64,000 nt of DNA from Nitrososphaeria archaeon (GCA_029776065.1 JARVJP010000009.1:702514-766513); one strand, 5' to 3'; numbered from the stretch's first letter, positions 1 through 9,206 are shown. The notes: a model not told the origin generated them from the letters alone. Program-made: numbers and translations.

Positions 1-180
1 AAAGTTGTTTCTGTTAATGCAGGTATGGGCCTTAAGGATCGTTTAGGAGGAAAACAGTCTTTTATTTTGCTCACCTATGTGCATGGAAATTTTATATTAC
101 AACTTTCCTCTAAGATAAATTATCCTGATATCAGTAGTTCACTTAAAAACGGTGTAAAGAACTTAAGGTTATACAAATGA
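1..180 (+). CDS. C-terminal fragment of an unidentified protein
   Basis: A frame open from the first base of the window ends in TGA at 178-180 and encodes the last 59 residues of a protein whose start lies outside. The tail is moderately hydrophobic in the middle (FILLTYVHGNFILQL) and basic at the end (NLRLYK). I recognise no family. The 106 bases between it and the stop of the convergent helicase gene hold nothing recognisable. An open frame of 60 codons at an edge could be chance, so this is tentative. Confidence 0.35.
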   Translation, partial: KVVSVNAGMGLKDRLGGKQSFILLTYVHGNFILQLSSKINYPDISSSLKNGVKNLRLYK

Positions 181-286
181 CTTTGGCTCCGATAGCCAAC
201 ATATTCGACGGCTTAACTAGGTATACGTTTCTTTAGGCATAAATTATATTCAAAAATTTAGTGCTTGTTGTTTAGTCCCTACATAG

Positions 287-3139
287 CTATACGAGCCTCT
301 TCCTCATCTTCTTTCTGCTCATTCCAACTATAGCTTGAACTAGCTCGTCGGAAACAGCTGAATGTTTTTTGAGGATGGATTCAACGTCTGCTATGGCCAA
401 GGTTCTCTCCGCTAGGACGAATGCAGCTACACCACCATGCTTCTCTATTAGACGGCTTGAATCCATGATGCGCTTGTAGGCCCTCCTCAGGCTTGCGGGA
501 GGCTTTGAGGCGCCGCTCTTCAACCTTAAGACCAGTCTTCTAACCCTTTCCTCTTCCTCATTCGAGACACCCAACTTTTTTGAGCCGCAGTTTGGGCAAC
601 TTATAGTGTGTAGCATCTGCTTCACCCTTAAAGTTTCAGAGTACATCCAGCAGTTTGTGCAGACGAGCGTGAAGGCCTCCTCGAGCAACCTTGCCTTAAC
701 GACCTGCACGATTATGTGCTTGAGCCTCTCAGGCGGAATGATCTCCGCTCTCCTGCTCAGCTCCTCAATGCCAACTCTAGATGTTGGTGTTAGAGCCTGC
801 TCCCTAACAACCTCGACCTTAACATCTCCATTCTCTATCATCTTCAAGACCTTCTCCGCGTTCTCCAAGTCTGTTTCACTTCTTATAGTACTTCGATATG
901 CTTCCTCAGCTACAGCTGTATCCTTCATTCCCTCTATGATCTTGTCTATGGAGACATCGGTCAGGTTGGCCTCCTTAGAAATTGCGCCAAACTTCTTCGC
1001 TACGTTGATGAAGTTCTTCTTGAAGACCCCCGAGCTCGAGAGCTCTTTCCTTACCACATCCTCTAGGTTAAGTGAAGCCAGCGCCGTTAAAGCGTCCACA
1101 ACATCTTGTTGGTCAGCCCAAAGCGCCCTTAAGACGATCCTATATGGGTCGAATTGAACTCCAACCGGGTAGCCAAATCTATTCGATAAGAGGTACGATA
1201 GAGCCCTTCCGATGGTCCTATTCACGAGGTGCCCCCAGCACGTTTGTACGATGAGGAACTCCCGCCACTTCTCGACTGTGACCCTCTTATCAGTTGGAAG
1301 TGGGAAGCCACGTTGTAGGCTCTCCACCACCTCCTTAAGTGCTTCACCGCATTCGTCCTCTGGCATCGAATAATCGCCAGCTATCGTCTTGAGTATTCCG
1401 TTGTAGGCTAAGCCACTTCTCCAAAGCTCCTCCACCCTTCCCCTCACCGAGCCGACCTCTTGGGCGATCGTGAATGGGACAGGTATCTCCTCTCCTACCC
1501 AGAAAGGTATAGCTCCTGTTGGGTCTGACTCCGGTCTAACGTGAACCTTACCCTTTGAGATCCCTTCAACCCTCCAAAGGGATCCTCTGAGTATGAACTT
1601 TAAGCCAACTTCACCATATTCTGCGACAAAGCTCTCGTCCAATATGCCCACAGGCTGATCCTCTGAGTCAATCACCAAATACTGTCTCTCTTCAGGTATC
1701 ATCGAAAGGTTTGAGAAGTAATAATCGTAGAGTGCGTTGATCCTCATAGCTCTACGGAAGTAGGTGTCTCCATCTAATCTTGCAAGCCTAGGTTGTCTAT
1801 CGCTCATATACCGCATAACCATCAGTAATTCATCCTTTGAGAGATTCCTGTAGACGTAGGACCTCCTAACGAACTCGAGCACTTCATTAACTTCCCACCT
1901 CATCCTATCGAGCAACATCCCAGCGAGCTGATGTGCCAAAACATCCAAAGGCTTATCGATTACCTTCGTGTCCTCGAGCATACCCTTAGTCGCTCTACCC
2001 GCGATGACGACCGACTCCCAAAAGTCATCCGAATCTTGAGTCACTATTACTCCCTTCGCTATCAAACCAACCTTGTGACCGCTTCGCCCAACTCTCTGAA
2101 CGAGCCTAGTGACCTGGCGAGGCGAATTGTACTGGATAACGAGATCTAGCCTCCCAACGTCGATACCCATCTCAAGAGAGCTCGTGCAGATGATAGCCTT
2201 TAGTGTGCCATTCTTCAACTCTGTTTCAGCCTTCACCCTAGATGCCTTCGATAAAGAACCATGATGTACCGCGACTGGGAATTCGCTGTCCCAGACCTTG
2301 AACCTACTCCCCAGAACTTCGTTCTCCACCCTAGTGTTCGTGAAGATGAGCGTTGACGTATGCCTTTCAACCAAATCTCTAATTAACCTAAGCCTTGCAG
2401 CTACCTCCGGAAACATGTAAAGCCTCGAAGCCAAAATGTAATCCTCAGACTCAGCTCGAGGGTAGACCACGTCCACCTGTAAGCGTCTTTCAACCTCCAC
2501 AGCTACAACCTTGCACTCCCTATGAGTGCCCACCAAGAACTTTGCAACCTTCTCAGGTGAGCCGACCGTTGCAGACAGGCCTATGACCTGAAAGTCCTTA
2601 GCAGCCTTCTCTCTAAGTCTCTCCAAACCAAGTGAAAGCTGGGCGCCTCTCTTATCTTCAGCAAGTTCCTGAACCTCGTCTACAACAACCCATTCCACGA
2701 ACCTTAGGTGCTCACCCATCCTCCTAGCCGTCAAAAGCGCTTGAAACGTTTCAGGGGTGGTTATCAAGACATCAGGGGGTGCGATAGACTGCTTAGACCT
2801 CTCAGCAACCGAAGTATCGCCATGTCTCACCGCAAGCTTGAGATCGAATCTCTTGCACCACCACTCTAACCTCTCGAGAAGATCTCTGTTCAAAGCCCTC
2901 AACGGGGTGATGTACAGGACCTTTATGCCAGCTGACCTCTCCATGCCTATAATCTTGCTTAAGATCGGGAGGAAAGCTGCCTCGGTCTTTCCTGTCCCTG
3001 TAGGGGCTACTAAGAGGACGTTATCTCCCTTTAAGATGACTGGGATAGCCTGTGCTTGAGGCTCAGTCGGCGCTTCGAAACCGAACTCCTCTATAGCCCT
3101 TCTGAGAGGTGGAGGGAAGAGTGAGAACACGTCTGACAT
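287..3139 (-). CDS. lhr: Lhr-family superfamily 2 DNA helicase
   Basis: An ATP-dependent 3'-5' DNA translocase/helicase of the large helicase-related family, implicated in archaeal DNA repair and recombination. Two RecA domains are clear: Walker A APTGTGKT (residues 45-52), motif Ib TPLRALNRD (78-86), DEVQ box (154-157), SAT motif III (189-191), and motifs V/VI in the second domain (TSSLEMGIDVG, QRVGRSGH). The middle and C-terminal region carries the Lhr winged-helix and DUF4145-like core. Four cysteines near the end (C827, C830, C848, C851) form a likely zinc ribbon, which many Lhr proteins lack. Length 950 aa suits the Lhr core family. ATG start at 3139, TAG stop. Transcribed away from the 99-aa Cys-rich gene. 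Confidence 0.93.
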   Translation of the reverse strand: MSDVFSLFPPPLRRAIEEFGFEAPTEPQAQAIPVILKGDNVLLVAPTGTGKTEAAFLPILSKIIGMERSAGIKVLYITPLRALNRDLLERLEWWCKRFDLKLAVRHGDTSVAERSKQSIAPPDVLITTPETFQALLTARRMGEHLRFVEWVVVDEVQELAEDKRGAQLSLGLERLREKAAKDFQVIGLSATVGSPEKVAKFLVGTHRECKVVAVEVERRLQVDVVYPRAESEDYILASRLYMFPEVAARLRLIRDLVERHTSTLIFTNTRVENEVLGSRFKVWDSEFPVAVHHGSLSKASRVKAETELKNGTLKAIICTSSLEMGIDVGRLDLVIQYNSPRQVTRLVQRVGRSGHKVGLIAKGVIVTQDSDDFWESVVIAGRATKGMLEDTKVIDKPLDVLAHQLAGMLLDRMRWEVNEVLEFVRRSYVYRNLSKDELLMVMRYMSDRQPRLARLDGDTYFRRAMRINALYDYYFSNLSMIPEERQYLVIDSEDQPVGILDESFVAEYGEVGLKFILRGSLWRVEGISKGKVHVRPESDPTGAIPFWVGEEIPVPFTIAQEVGSVRGRVEELWRSGLAYNGILKTIAGDYSMPEDECGEALKEVVESLQRGFPLPTDKRVTVEKWREFLIVQTCWGHLVNRTIGRALSYLLSNRFGYPVGVQFDPYRIVLRALWADQQDVVDALTALASLNLEDVVRKELSSSGVFKKNFINVAKKFGAISKEANLTDVSIDKIIEGMKDTAVAEEAYRSTIRSETDLENAEKVLKMIENGDVKVEVVREQALTPTSRVGIEELSRRAEIIPPERLKHIIVQVVKARLLEEAFTLVCTNCWMYSETLRVKQMLHTISCPNCGSKKLGVSNEEEERVRRLVLRLKSGASKPPASLRRAYKRIMDSSRLIEKHGGVAAFVLAERTLAIADVESILKKHSAVSDELVQAIVGMSRKKMRKRLV

Positions 3140-3281
3140 GGTACATTGATGGTATGGATGCCTTGATTAAAGATGTTATCTTATGGGTGAACCTTTTTGC
3201 CAGCGCATGTCAGCTTGCTAGTCAAAGATTTGAGGCAACGCTATATAGTTAGACAAAGGACCTGGTTTGCAAAGGGTGAGC

Positions 3282-3289
3282 CTTAAATA
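3282..3289 (+). promoter_or_regulatory. TATA box (CTTAAATA) of the Cys-rich small protein gene
   Basis: CTTAAATA is centred about 29 nt before the ATG at 3315, the spacing expected for a leaderless or nearly leaderless archaeal transcript. No Shine-Dalgarno motif precedes the ATG. Confidence 0.45.
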
Positions 3290-3314
3290 GATAGTCTTAG
3301 AAATAATAGAGAGT

Positions 3315-3614
3315 ATGCCTGCGTCGGTTCAAGATAAGTGTCCTTATCAGTCGAGATGCAAGTTGATGGCGTGGTATGTTGAAGGGAAGAGAGGCCAGAG
3401 GCCGGATGGGTTCTACTATCTAACAGAAGAGTACGTCCAAAACACATGCAACACGAAGAGTTGGCGTAGTTGCAGTGAACAGTTCACATACTGGAAGGAG
3501 GATTTTGACAAAAGGTTCACAGAGAAGAGGGTCTGCCCAAAATGTGGTAAAAATGTGAAATACGATCCTGTTGGAAAGGTGATGATAAGACACTGGTGTA
3601 AGAAGGTTAAATGA
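3315..3614 (+). CDS. Small cysteine-rich protein, likely metal binding
   Basis: A 99-aa protein of unknown function. It has four N-terminal cysteines (two in CPYQSRC, then CNTKSWRSC) and a C-terminal zinc-ribbon-like part with CPKCG followed by HWC. The eight or so Cys/His positions suggest one zinc or iron-sulfur site at the N terminus and one zinc site at the C terminus. Aromatic residues are frequent and no membrane segment is seen. It stands alone with its own TATA box; 270 empty bases follow before the next gene. Function cannot be assigned. Confidence 0.7.
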   Translation: MPASVQDKCPYQSRCKLMAWYVEGKRGQRPDGFYYLTEEYVQNTCNTKSWRSCSEQFTYWKEDFDKRFTEKRVCPKCGKNVKYDPVGKVMIRHWCKKVK

Positions 3615-3852
3615 TTGTATTAAAGCCTAACCTTAAAATTCAGCACGTCTAGGAAGTAGTAGACTCCTAACTTAGCTTCCTTTCTAGTCCTTAAATTATC
3701 CTATCATCTTCGCACAGACGAAGACCATCCTTTGAGTAACCTAGGCTTACTAAAAGCGCCAGATCAATCTTTGGTCCTTGTCGTTGAGAAAGTGTTTTAT
3801 AAATTTCAGTTTCGTCTTTATCTGTCTCTATTGCCAATAGAATAGCTTAAAG

Positions 3853-3862
3853 CTTTATATTA
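3853..3862 (+). promoter_or_regulatory. TATA box of the YwgA-like/HD operon
   Basis: CTTTATATTA lies about 28 nt before the ATG at 3885, implying a leaderless mRNA for the two-gene unit that follows. Confidence 0.5.
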
Positions 3863-3884
3863 TGTTGGTAAATAATCATCGTAA

Positions 3885-4373
3885 ATGGAGCCAATCGACC
3901 TAATACTTTCAATAGTGTATTACGCTGGCGAAGTTGATGGACGAACTAGGTTACAAAAGATCGCCTATTTTGTATGCGAGAAGCTTGGCTTGAACCTTGG
4001 TTTCATGCCTCATTATTATGGTCCTTATAGCTCGGTTGTCGCGAAAACCTTAGACGATCTGGTTGCTACAGACTTTATTGAAGAAGACGCAATTCCAACT
4101 TCAAGTGGGCGAATACTTTTTGTCTACAAGCTGAAATCAGATGTGAAAGGGGACTTTGGTCGAAAAGGTGAAATAAAGAATTTGATTGAAAAGCTCGCTA
4201 AAGAAGACTTGAGCAGGCTTATTGCGGCTTCAAAGGTCCATTACCTGTTTAATAAGTATAAGGGCATCGGCTCTTTACCCGATGCCGCAAGGAAGCATGG
4301 ATGGGTCATCGGCGATAATACTGTAAAAGAATCTCTGGTGTTACTTAATGAACTTGGTCTAAAAGTAGAATAG
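3885..4373 (+). CDS. YwgA-like protein
   Basis: A 162-aa protein with the N-terminal pattern of the YwgA family: a helix, GRTRLQKIAYFV (residues about 19-30), then HYYGPYSS (42-49) and a predicted second helix. The 'RLQK...YGPYS' pair is the family signature; its biochemical role is not established. The stop is 7 nt before the HD-domain phosphohydrolase gene, so the two are co-transcribed. In Bacillus subtilis ywgA also neighbours an HD phosphohydrolase gene (ywfO), so the pairing is shared between bacteria and this archaeon. The C-terminal half (about 90-162) is less conserved. Confidence 0.75.
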   Translation: MEPIDLILSIVYYAGEVDGRTRLQKIAYFVCEKLGLNLGFMPHYYGPYSSVVAKTLDDLVATDFIEEDAIPTSSGRILFVYKLKSDVKGDFGRKGEIKNLIEKLAKEDLSRLIAASKVHYLFNKYKGIGSLPDAARKHGWVIGDNTVKESLVLLNELGLKVE

Positions 4374-4380
4374 ACTAAAA

Positions 4381-5676
4381 ATGAAGCCTGAAGATAAAAT
4401 TATCAGAGATCCACTTTACGGGTTTATAGAATTTCCTTCTTCGATTTCTCCAATTTTAGGAGCCCTGCCTTTGATAAGATTAACACGCATAAAGCAGCTC
4501 GCTCACACGTTCTTGGTCTATCCTAGCGCTGTGCACAGTAGGTTTGAACATTCCATAGGTGTCTATCACTTAGCAGGTCTTATGGCAGACCGTTTAAATC
4601 TTAGTAAAGAGAAAAAGGAAATTGTACAGCTAGCCGCTGTCTTACATGATATTGGGCACGGCCCTTATTCGCATCCGTTTGAAGAAGTTATGATGTATGT
4701 GACACAAGATGAGAATTTCTCCCATGTAGATGTGACTAAGTTAATCCTAGAGTATGATGAATCTTTAAGGAACCTGTTGAGTGATGAAAAAATAAGGAGT
4801 ATAATAGAAATCTATGAAAATCGAGGCCAAAGTTTGGAGTCAGAGATAATAACAGGAGGAATTGATGCTGACAAGTTAGACTATCTTCGTCGGGACTCGT
4901 ATCATACTGGAGTTGCTTATGGAATATTCGATATTGAGCGGATTCTCAGGACTTTGACACCAATAGAAGGAGGTGAAAGAAAATTTTTAGGCGTTTTAGA
5001 GAAAGGAATGTACGCATTAGAAAGTTATCGCTTAGCGAGATATTCTATGCACACGCAAGTTTATGAACATAAAACAAGGTTAATTACTGATGACATGTTC
5101 ATAAGAGCAGTCAAGCTATCTATAAAAGAAGGCATTCTCGATCCTGATTCAATAAATCCCAAGAAGGATCCTGAACGTTTCGTGAGAGAATATTTAAAGT
5201 TGGATGACTATTCTATACTTCATAAAATCCTTGAAGTCGGGGATGACAAAAGGTCTATGTCAAAAGATTTTGTTGACCGACTTTTGAAAAGAAGACTTTT
5301 CAAGTCGGCTTATTCAATTTATTTGAATCAACATGACGTGCCTAATTCTTTGATAAGGGAAAAGCTGATAAAATTGAATAAAAAGGAAGTATCGGAAATT
5401 GAGAAAAAGATCTCTAATGAGGCACATATTTCTCAAGAGGATGTAATACTCCACGTTCAAAGCTCAAAAATAAAATTATATGAAAAATTAGGAGAGGACG
5501 AGTTTCTGAACGATGAGAAATTGCTAATCAAAAGGGAGAAGGAAGTTGTAGCCTTCGATGAGATTACTCCATTTTCTTTGAAACAGAAGACTATCAGACG
5601 ACTTTTTGTCTTTTGTCCTGAAGAATATAGAGGAAAAGTTAATGAAATTGCCAAATCAATATTGGGTATAGAGTAG
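4381..5676 (+). CDS. HD-domain phosphohydrolase (COG1078/YwfO type)
   Basis: A 431-aa metal-dependent phosphohydrolase of the group that includes bacterial dNTP triphosphohydrolases. Metal-site residues are visible: H57 (in SRFEHSIGV), H89-D90 (LHDIGHGPYSH), and D162/D164 (GIDADKLDYL). The opening DPLYGFIEF and the RLTRIKQLAHTFLVYPSA stretch are typical of the family. Substrate is unknown; nucleotide triphosphates are the best guess. It follows the YwgA-like gene by 7 nt with no separate promoter. A+T content is somewhat higher than in the flanking Lhr and SMC-like genes, so a different history is possible. Confidence 0.88.
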   Translation: MKPEDKIIRDPLYGFIEFPSSISPILGALPLIRLTRIKQLAHTFLVYPSAVHSRFEHSIGVYHLAGLMADRLNLSKEKKEIVQLAAVLHDIGHGPYSHPFEEVMMYVTQDENFSHVDVTKLILEYDESLRNLLSDEKIRSIIEIYENRGQSLESEIITGGIDADKLDYLRRDSYHTGVAYGIFDIERILRTLTPIEGGERKFLGVLEKGMYALESYRLARYSMHTQVYEHKTRLITDDMFIRAVKLSIKEGILDPDSINPKKDPERFVREYLKLDDYSILHKILEVGDDKRSMSKDFVDRLLKRRLFKSAYSIYLNQHDVPNSLIREKLIKLNKKEVSEIEKKISNEAHISQEDVILHVQSSKIKLYEKLGEDEFLNDEKLLIKREKEVVAFDEITPFSLKQKTIRRLFVFCPEEYRGKVNEIAKSILGIE

Positions 5677-5786
5677 ATATTTATCGCGCTTTTGATAACG
5701 TTTTACTTATTCCTCAAAAGCTGCAAAGAGAAAGACGGTAGAAGATATCTAATCTGTAGTAAGATCTGTAGAAGATCGTTGAGCAC

Positions 5787-6374
5787 TTAGCGGGGTTCGA
5801 CTGGTTCCTGTTCTTTCGGTGGAGTGGCAAGTAGTAGTGTTAGAAGCGACTTGAAGTCTACTTCCACAAGGCTTCTCCAGCCTATAACTAGGTTGCCATC
5901 ATCATCCTTTAGAATGTAGCCTTTCCTAATGAACCTCCTTATGTTCCACTCAACCTTCCACCTTGGCAGCTTCTCCTTCAACATCTTCTCAACCTCTTTT
6001 GCTGGAGCCTTTCCACGCTTTGATGTTAGGTAGCTTAGGGTGATCGCTAAAGCCGCCATGTCGTCTATGCTCATCCCAGAGGGGCTTGCCTCCCTGGTAG
6101 TCAAGGGCTCCTTGAATATTATGTAGAATCTAGCGTTATCAAGTTGTTCTTGCTCAGCTTGAGGAGATAGCTCACCTGATTCTCCTACGATCTTGACTGT
6201 AAGCCCCAGCTTGTCGATCTCTGTATTGAGTGCCTGGATTACTGTGTGATAGTCTTTACCGATGGCCCTCTTTAGCTCCCACCCTTTGACTCCTGGGTTT
6301 CTAACTTTAGGGGTGAGCATGATTTGGAGCGCCTTCCTCACCTTAATGGCTACATCGGATTCAACGCTCATCAT
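5787..6374 (-). CDS. Winged-helix KITE-like protein resembling Nse3/MAGE or ScpB
   Basis: A 195-aa protein that reads as two winged-helix domains: residues about 8-90 and about 102-175. Second-domain features recall the MAGE/Nse3 homology domain: a long helix DDMAALAITLSYL, then a Lys/Arg-Gly turn, a helix EVEKMLKEKL, and an ending IGWRSLVEV (164-172) that parallels the WGPRA-type ending of MAGE proteins. KITE proteins (ScpB, MukE, Nse1/Nse3) bind kleisins in SMC complexes. It overlaps the kleisin-like gene by 4 nt and is last in the SMC-like operon. The Nse3 comparison is my reading by eye; ScpB-like is the main alternative. Confidence 0.55.
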   Translation of the reverse strand: MMSVESDVAIKVRKALQIMLTPKVRNPGVKGWELKRAIGKDYHTVIQALNTEIDKLGLTVKIVGESGELSPQAEQEQLDNARFYIIFKEPLTTREASPSGMSIDDMAALAITLSYLTSKRGKAPAKEVEKMLKEKLPRWKVEWNIRRFIRKGYILKDDDGNLVIGWRSLVEVDFKSLLTLLLATPPKEQEPVEPR

Positions 6375-7120
6375 GTCTCCCTCCTGTCAGGCCTAGAAAT
6401 GGTTATCGCCACAGACCTGGGCTGTTTACTGAGCTTCGGCTTGACTATGAATATGTTATCCTCTAGCGGTTTGACTTCTATGCTGGCTAATCCAGAGGAG
6501 ACTATGTGGGATAGTATCACCGCCCTCGCTATAGTTTCGTTAGAGTCCTTCCCTTCTACGAACTTCCAGTAGTCCACTTTGCCATGCAGGTCGAGCATGG
6601 GCTTAAGTTCGCCGTAGACCTCCCAGAACCTCCTATTCAACTCTTCCTCTGTTAAGATCTTCATTTCGACAAGCCTTTTAGCATCGAAGGAGGCAAGCCC
6701 TCTTTGTTGACCGAATTCCTCTACGAACCTCTTGTCAAATGGGAGAAGGCGGTTCCAGTAGTTTATGGCGTTCATGAGCTCCATCTTTGACACTTGTTCA
6801 ATCTTCAATATGGGATGCCAACTTCCAGCAAAGACCTCGGCCAGCCTCTCAGGGGTTGATGCGACGATCTTCAACTCAACCAAAAGTGGGTCAACGTAGA
6901 GGGATGAAGCTTGGTACCTGACCCATTTCTCTTGTAATTCTACGATCCTCGATAGCAACGCCATCGCCTCAACGTCTGCGAGTATTTCATCAAGTTCCTT
7001 CCATTCGGGTAGAAGCCTTCTTAGGGCTTCGATATGTTCCTTCACGTTGACGTTAAATGGGTCTGAGCTGCTACCTATTACAGCTCTAAGGGCTTCCACG
7101 ATCTTCAATACTTTTTCCAT
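6371..7120 (-). CDS. Kleisin-like (ScpA-like) SMC partner
   Basis: About 249 aa, mostly helical. The N-terminal third has a long helix and DPLLVELKIV (about residues 82-91), recalling the ScpA helical segment that binds the SMC neck. The C-terminal part (about 199-234, RAVILSHIVSSGLASIEVKP then IFIVKP) looks like the winged helix of ScpA that contacts the SMC head cap. It sits between the SMC-like ATPase and a KITE-like gene, which is the usual operon order of SMC-kleisin-KITE complexes. The chosen ATG at 7120 comes 1 nt after the TAA of the SMC-like gene; a TTG at 7135 would overlap it by 14 nt. Similarity is weak, so the call rests largely on context. Confidence 0.5.
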   Translation of the reverse strand: MEKVLKIVEALRAVIGSSSDPFNVNVKEHIEALRRLLPEWKELDEILADVEAMALLSRIVELQEKWVRYQASSLYVDPLLVELKIVASTPERLAEVFAGSWHPILKIEQVSKMELMNAINYWNRLLPFDKRFVEEFGQQRGLASFDAKRLVEMKILTEEELNRRFWEVYGELKPMLDLHGKVDYWKFVEGKDSNETIARAVILSHIVSSGLASIEVKPLEDNIFIVKPKLSKQPRSVAITISRPDRRET

Positions 7121-7121
7121 A

Positions 7122-9176
7122 TTATCTTCCGGCAATGGTGCCCACCTCTGTTCTGCCCTCGATCATTTGGGTGACAACGTAGTTTATGTCACCCCCCATT
7201 ATCTTCACCTGGCTTGGTGTAATAACTATGTACTGTTTTTCATCATCTTGTGCTCTTTGGAATATGGACCTGAAGATCCTCTCCCTGTTAACTGGATCCA
7301 TGTGAACGTCGAATTCATCGACCGCTACTATAGGTGATGGGGAAAGCCTCTGGAGTGCTAGTAGGAAGGATATTGTGGCTGTGCTTCTCTCTCCACCGCT
7401 TAAGGTGTATGCGTCTAGGACCGCTGGCGTCGCACCTCTGAAACCTATCAGCAACTCCAAACCTGTCTTTTCGAACTCTTCCTCGCCGGTGAGTCTTATG
7501 TAACCGTAGGCGTTCAAACCTCTGAGGATCTCTTGGTAGACGGGGTTAACAGATTCCAATACAGAGTGTATGCCTTTACGCCAGACCTTCTTCCTCTCCT
7601 CCAGCTCAGATAGGACCGCTTTCTTGTTCTCTAACACCAACTCCAACCTCTCCTTCAACTCCTTATACTTGGTCGAGTAGCTCTCGAAGATGTCTTTAGC
7701 TTCGTTTGGTACATCGGCGTAGGCTTCTATCTGGGCTGTGACAGATGACAGCTCTGCATCTATATCATATAGTTGTCTGGTTACGGGAGCTCTTGGCCCC
7801 ATAGATGGCTTTTGAAGTTCTAGGTTGGCAAGTTCAGCTTTCAACTCCCTTAGGTTACGTTCTAACTCCGCAGCCTCTTTCTCAGACTGCCTCCTCTGAT
7901 AAGCCAATAATGCGACGTTAGCCCTTTCTTCAGCATACTCCTTTGTTAAGCTTAATATTCCCTCCTCGTTCTGTGCTAAAGCTTTCTCAATCACTTCTGC
8001 TTCACCTGAAGCTTCAATGCTCTTCCTTGAATCTATTTCTGCCTCCTTGCTCCAAGAATTAACAAGGATATCTATGTCCCTTTGCAGGGTTTTAAGGTCC
8101 TTTGTTTCTGATTTGCATTCTGCTAAATGCTTGCCTATAGTGGCTGACATGTTCTCAAGGGAGTGGATGGCCAACTCTAGAACCTTCTTCCTCGCCTCAG
8201 ATGAGTTCTTGTCAGATAATAGGAAGGACAAGGAGGTAAAGGCTCTCTTGAGCTTATTATATGAGGCATGTAGCTCCACCTCGATAGACTTTGACTTCTC
8301 CTCCGACCTTTTAACCTTCTCGGATAGGTCGTTGACTTCCTTCCTTTTCAACTCAAGCTTGTTCGACGTGACTTCAATGTTCTTCTCCAGCTTGGAGATG
8401 TGAACCCAAAACTTCTCCTTCAAGAGGTAATTCCTTCTCGAAATCAGCTCCTGCTTCTTAAGAAACCTGTCATAGATGTCCTTCCAATGTGTCAGAGTCT
8501 CCTCAGCCATTCCCATAAGTTGTTTAACTGATGTTTCTTCACTGATCAACGTTTGGAGCCTCCTCTGGGAATCCAATACCTTCTCCCTGTACCCTGATAA
8601 ACCAACAACATCTTCAACCATCTTGAGCTTGTCTTCAGCGTTTACAAGTGCGAATTCTTCAACCATTCCTTGATGCATTATTAGAAGCATGTTATCAGGA
8701 TTTATGTTAAGGCTTGAAAGAACTTCTCTAACTTCCGACGAGCTCACCTCCTTGTAGTCGGTCTCAAACCAGTAGGATCCATCCTTTCTAAGATATCTAG
8801 ATAGCATAAACGAATCTGAACGAGAAAAACTAATGGGTCTCCTACCGTCAACAGGCCTATTGTCAAAGACGACCGTAACCCTTCCCAAGTCTTTACCCCG
8901 TCTTATCAGGTCACTAAGCTTCCTAGATCTTTCTGTGTATATCTGGCCAAGAGCCACAGAGATCCCCAGTAATATAGAAGATTTACCTGAGCCATTTGGC
9001 CCACAAATTATGTTCAACCCCTTTGTGAGAGGAATCCTTGCGTATTCGTATGACATAAAGTTCTCTACGATGATTTCCCTAATGAATGTAGGCGGTCTCC
9101 TTTCTGTTTTAAGAATCCTTTCTCTTGCTTGCAACAGCACACCATATCCTACATTTTCCTTTAAAGTTTCTACCAT
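7122..9176 (-). CDS. Short hingeless SMC-like ATPase
   Basis: An SMC-superfamily ATPase of about 684 aa. Numbering from the GTG at 9200: Walker A GPNGSGKSS (67-75), Q-loop MHQGMVEEF (175-183), the SMC-like KLKMVEDVVGLSGYREKV segment, signature LSGGERS (600-606), and Walker B/D-loop VAVDEFDVHMD (625-635). The C-terminal head (GATPAVLDAYTLSGG) is closer to SMC than to RecF. Heads are joined by about 380 residues of coiled coil with no globular hinge and no CxxC zinc hook, so it is neither a canonical SMC (about 1,170 aa) nor Rad50. ATG at 9176 is preferred; GTG at 9200 is possible. First gene of the operon with the kleisin-like and KITE-like genes. Likely role: DNA tethering or chromosome organisation. 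Confidence 0.82.
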   Translation of the reverse strand: MVETLKENVGYGVLLQARERILKTERRPPTFIREIIVENFMSYEYARIPLTKGLNIICGPNGSGKSSILLGISVALGQIYTERSRKLSDLIRRGKDLGRVTVVFDNRPVDGRRPISFSRSDSFMLSRYLRKDGSYWFETDYKEVSSSEVREVLSSLNINPDNMLLIMHQGMVEEFALVNAEDKLKMVEDVVGLSGYREKVLDSQRRLQTLISEETSVKQLMGMAEETLTHWKDIYDRFLKKQELISRRNYLLKEKFWVHISKLEKNIEVTSNKLELKRKEVNDLSEKVKRSEEKSKSIEVELHASYNKLKRAFTSLSFLLSDKNSSEARKKVLELAIHSLENMSATIGKHLAECKSETKDLKTLQRDIDILVNSWSKEAEIDSRKSIEASGEAEVIEKALAQNEEGILSLTKEYAEERANVALLAYQRRQSEKEAAELERNLRELKAELANLELQKPSMGPRAPVTRQLYDIDAELSSVTAQIEAYADVPNEAKDIFESYSTKYKELKERLELVLENKKAVLSELEERKKVWRKGIHSVLESVNPVYQEILRGLNAYGYIRLTGEEEFEKTGLELLIGFRGATPAVLDAYTLSGGERSTATISFLLALQRLSPSPIVAVDEFDVHMDPVNRERIFRSIFQRAQDDEKQYIVITPSQVKIMGGDINYVVTQMIEGRTEVGTIAGR

Positions 9177-9180
9177 CACT

Positions 9181-9192
9181 AATTTATAAATT
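9181..9192 (+). promoter_or_regulatory. TATA box between divergent genes
   Basis: AATTTATAAATT, self-complementary. It lies 23-30 nt before the TTG at 9207 or GTG at 9213 of the rightward ATPase pseudogene, fitting a leaderless promoter. It is too close to the ATG at 9176 to drive the leftward SMC-like gene unless that gene starts differently. Confidence 0.45.
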
Positions 9193-9206
9193 TGGGTCAC
9201 ATATAG

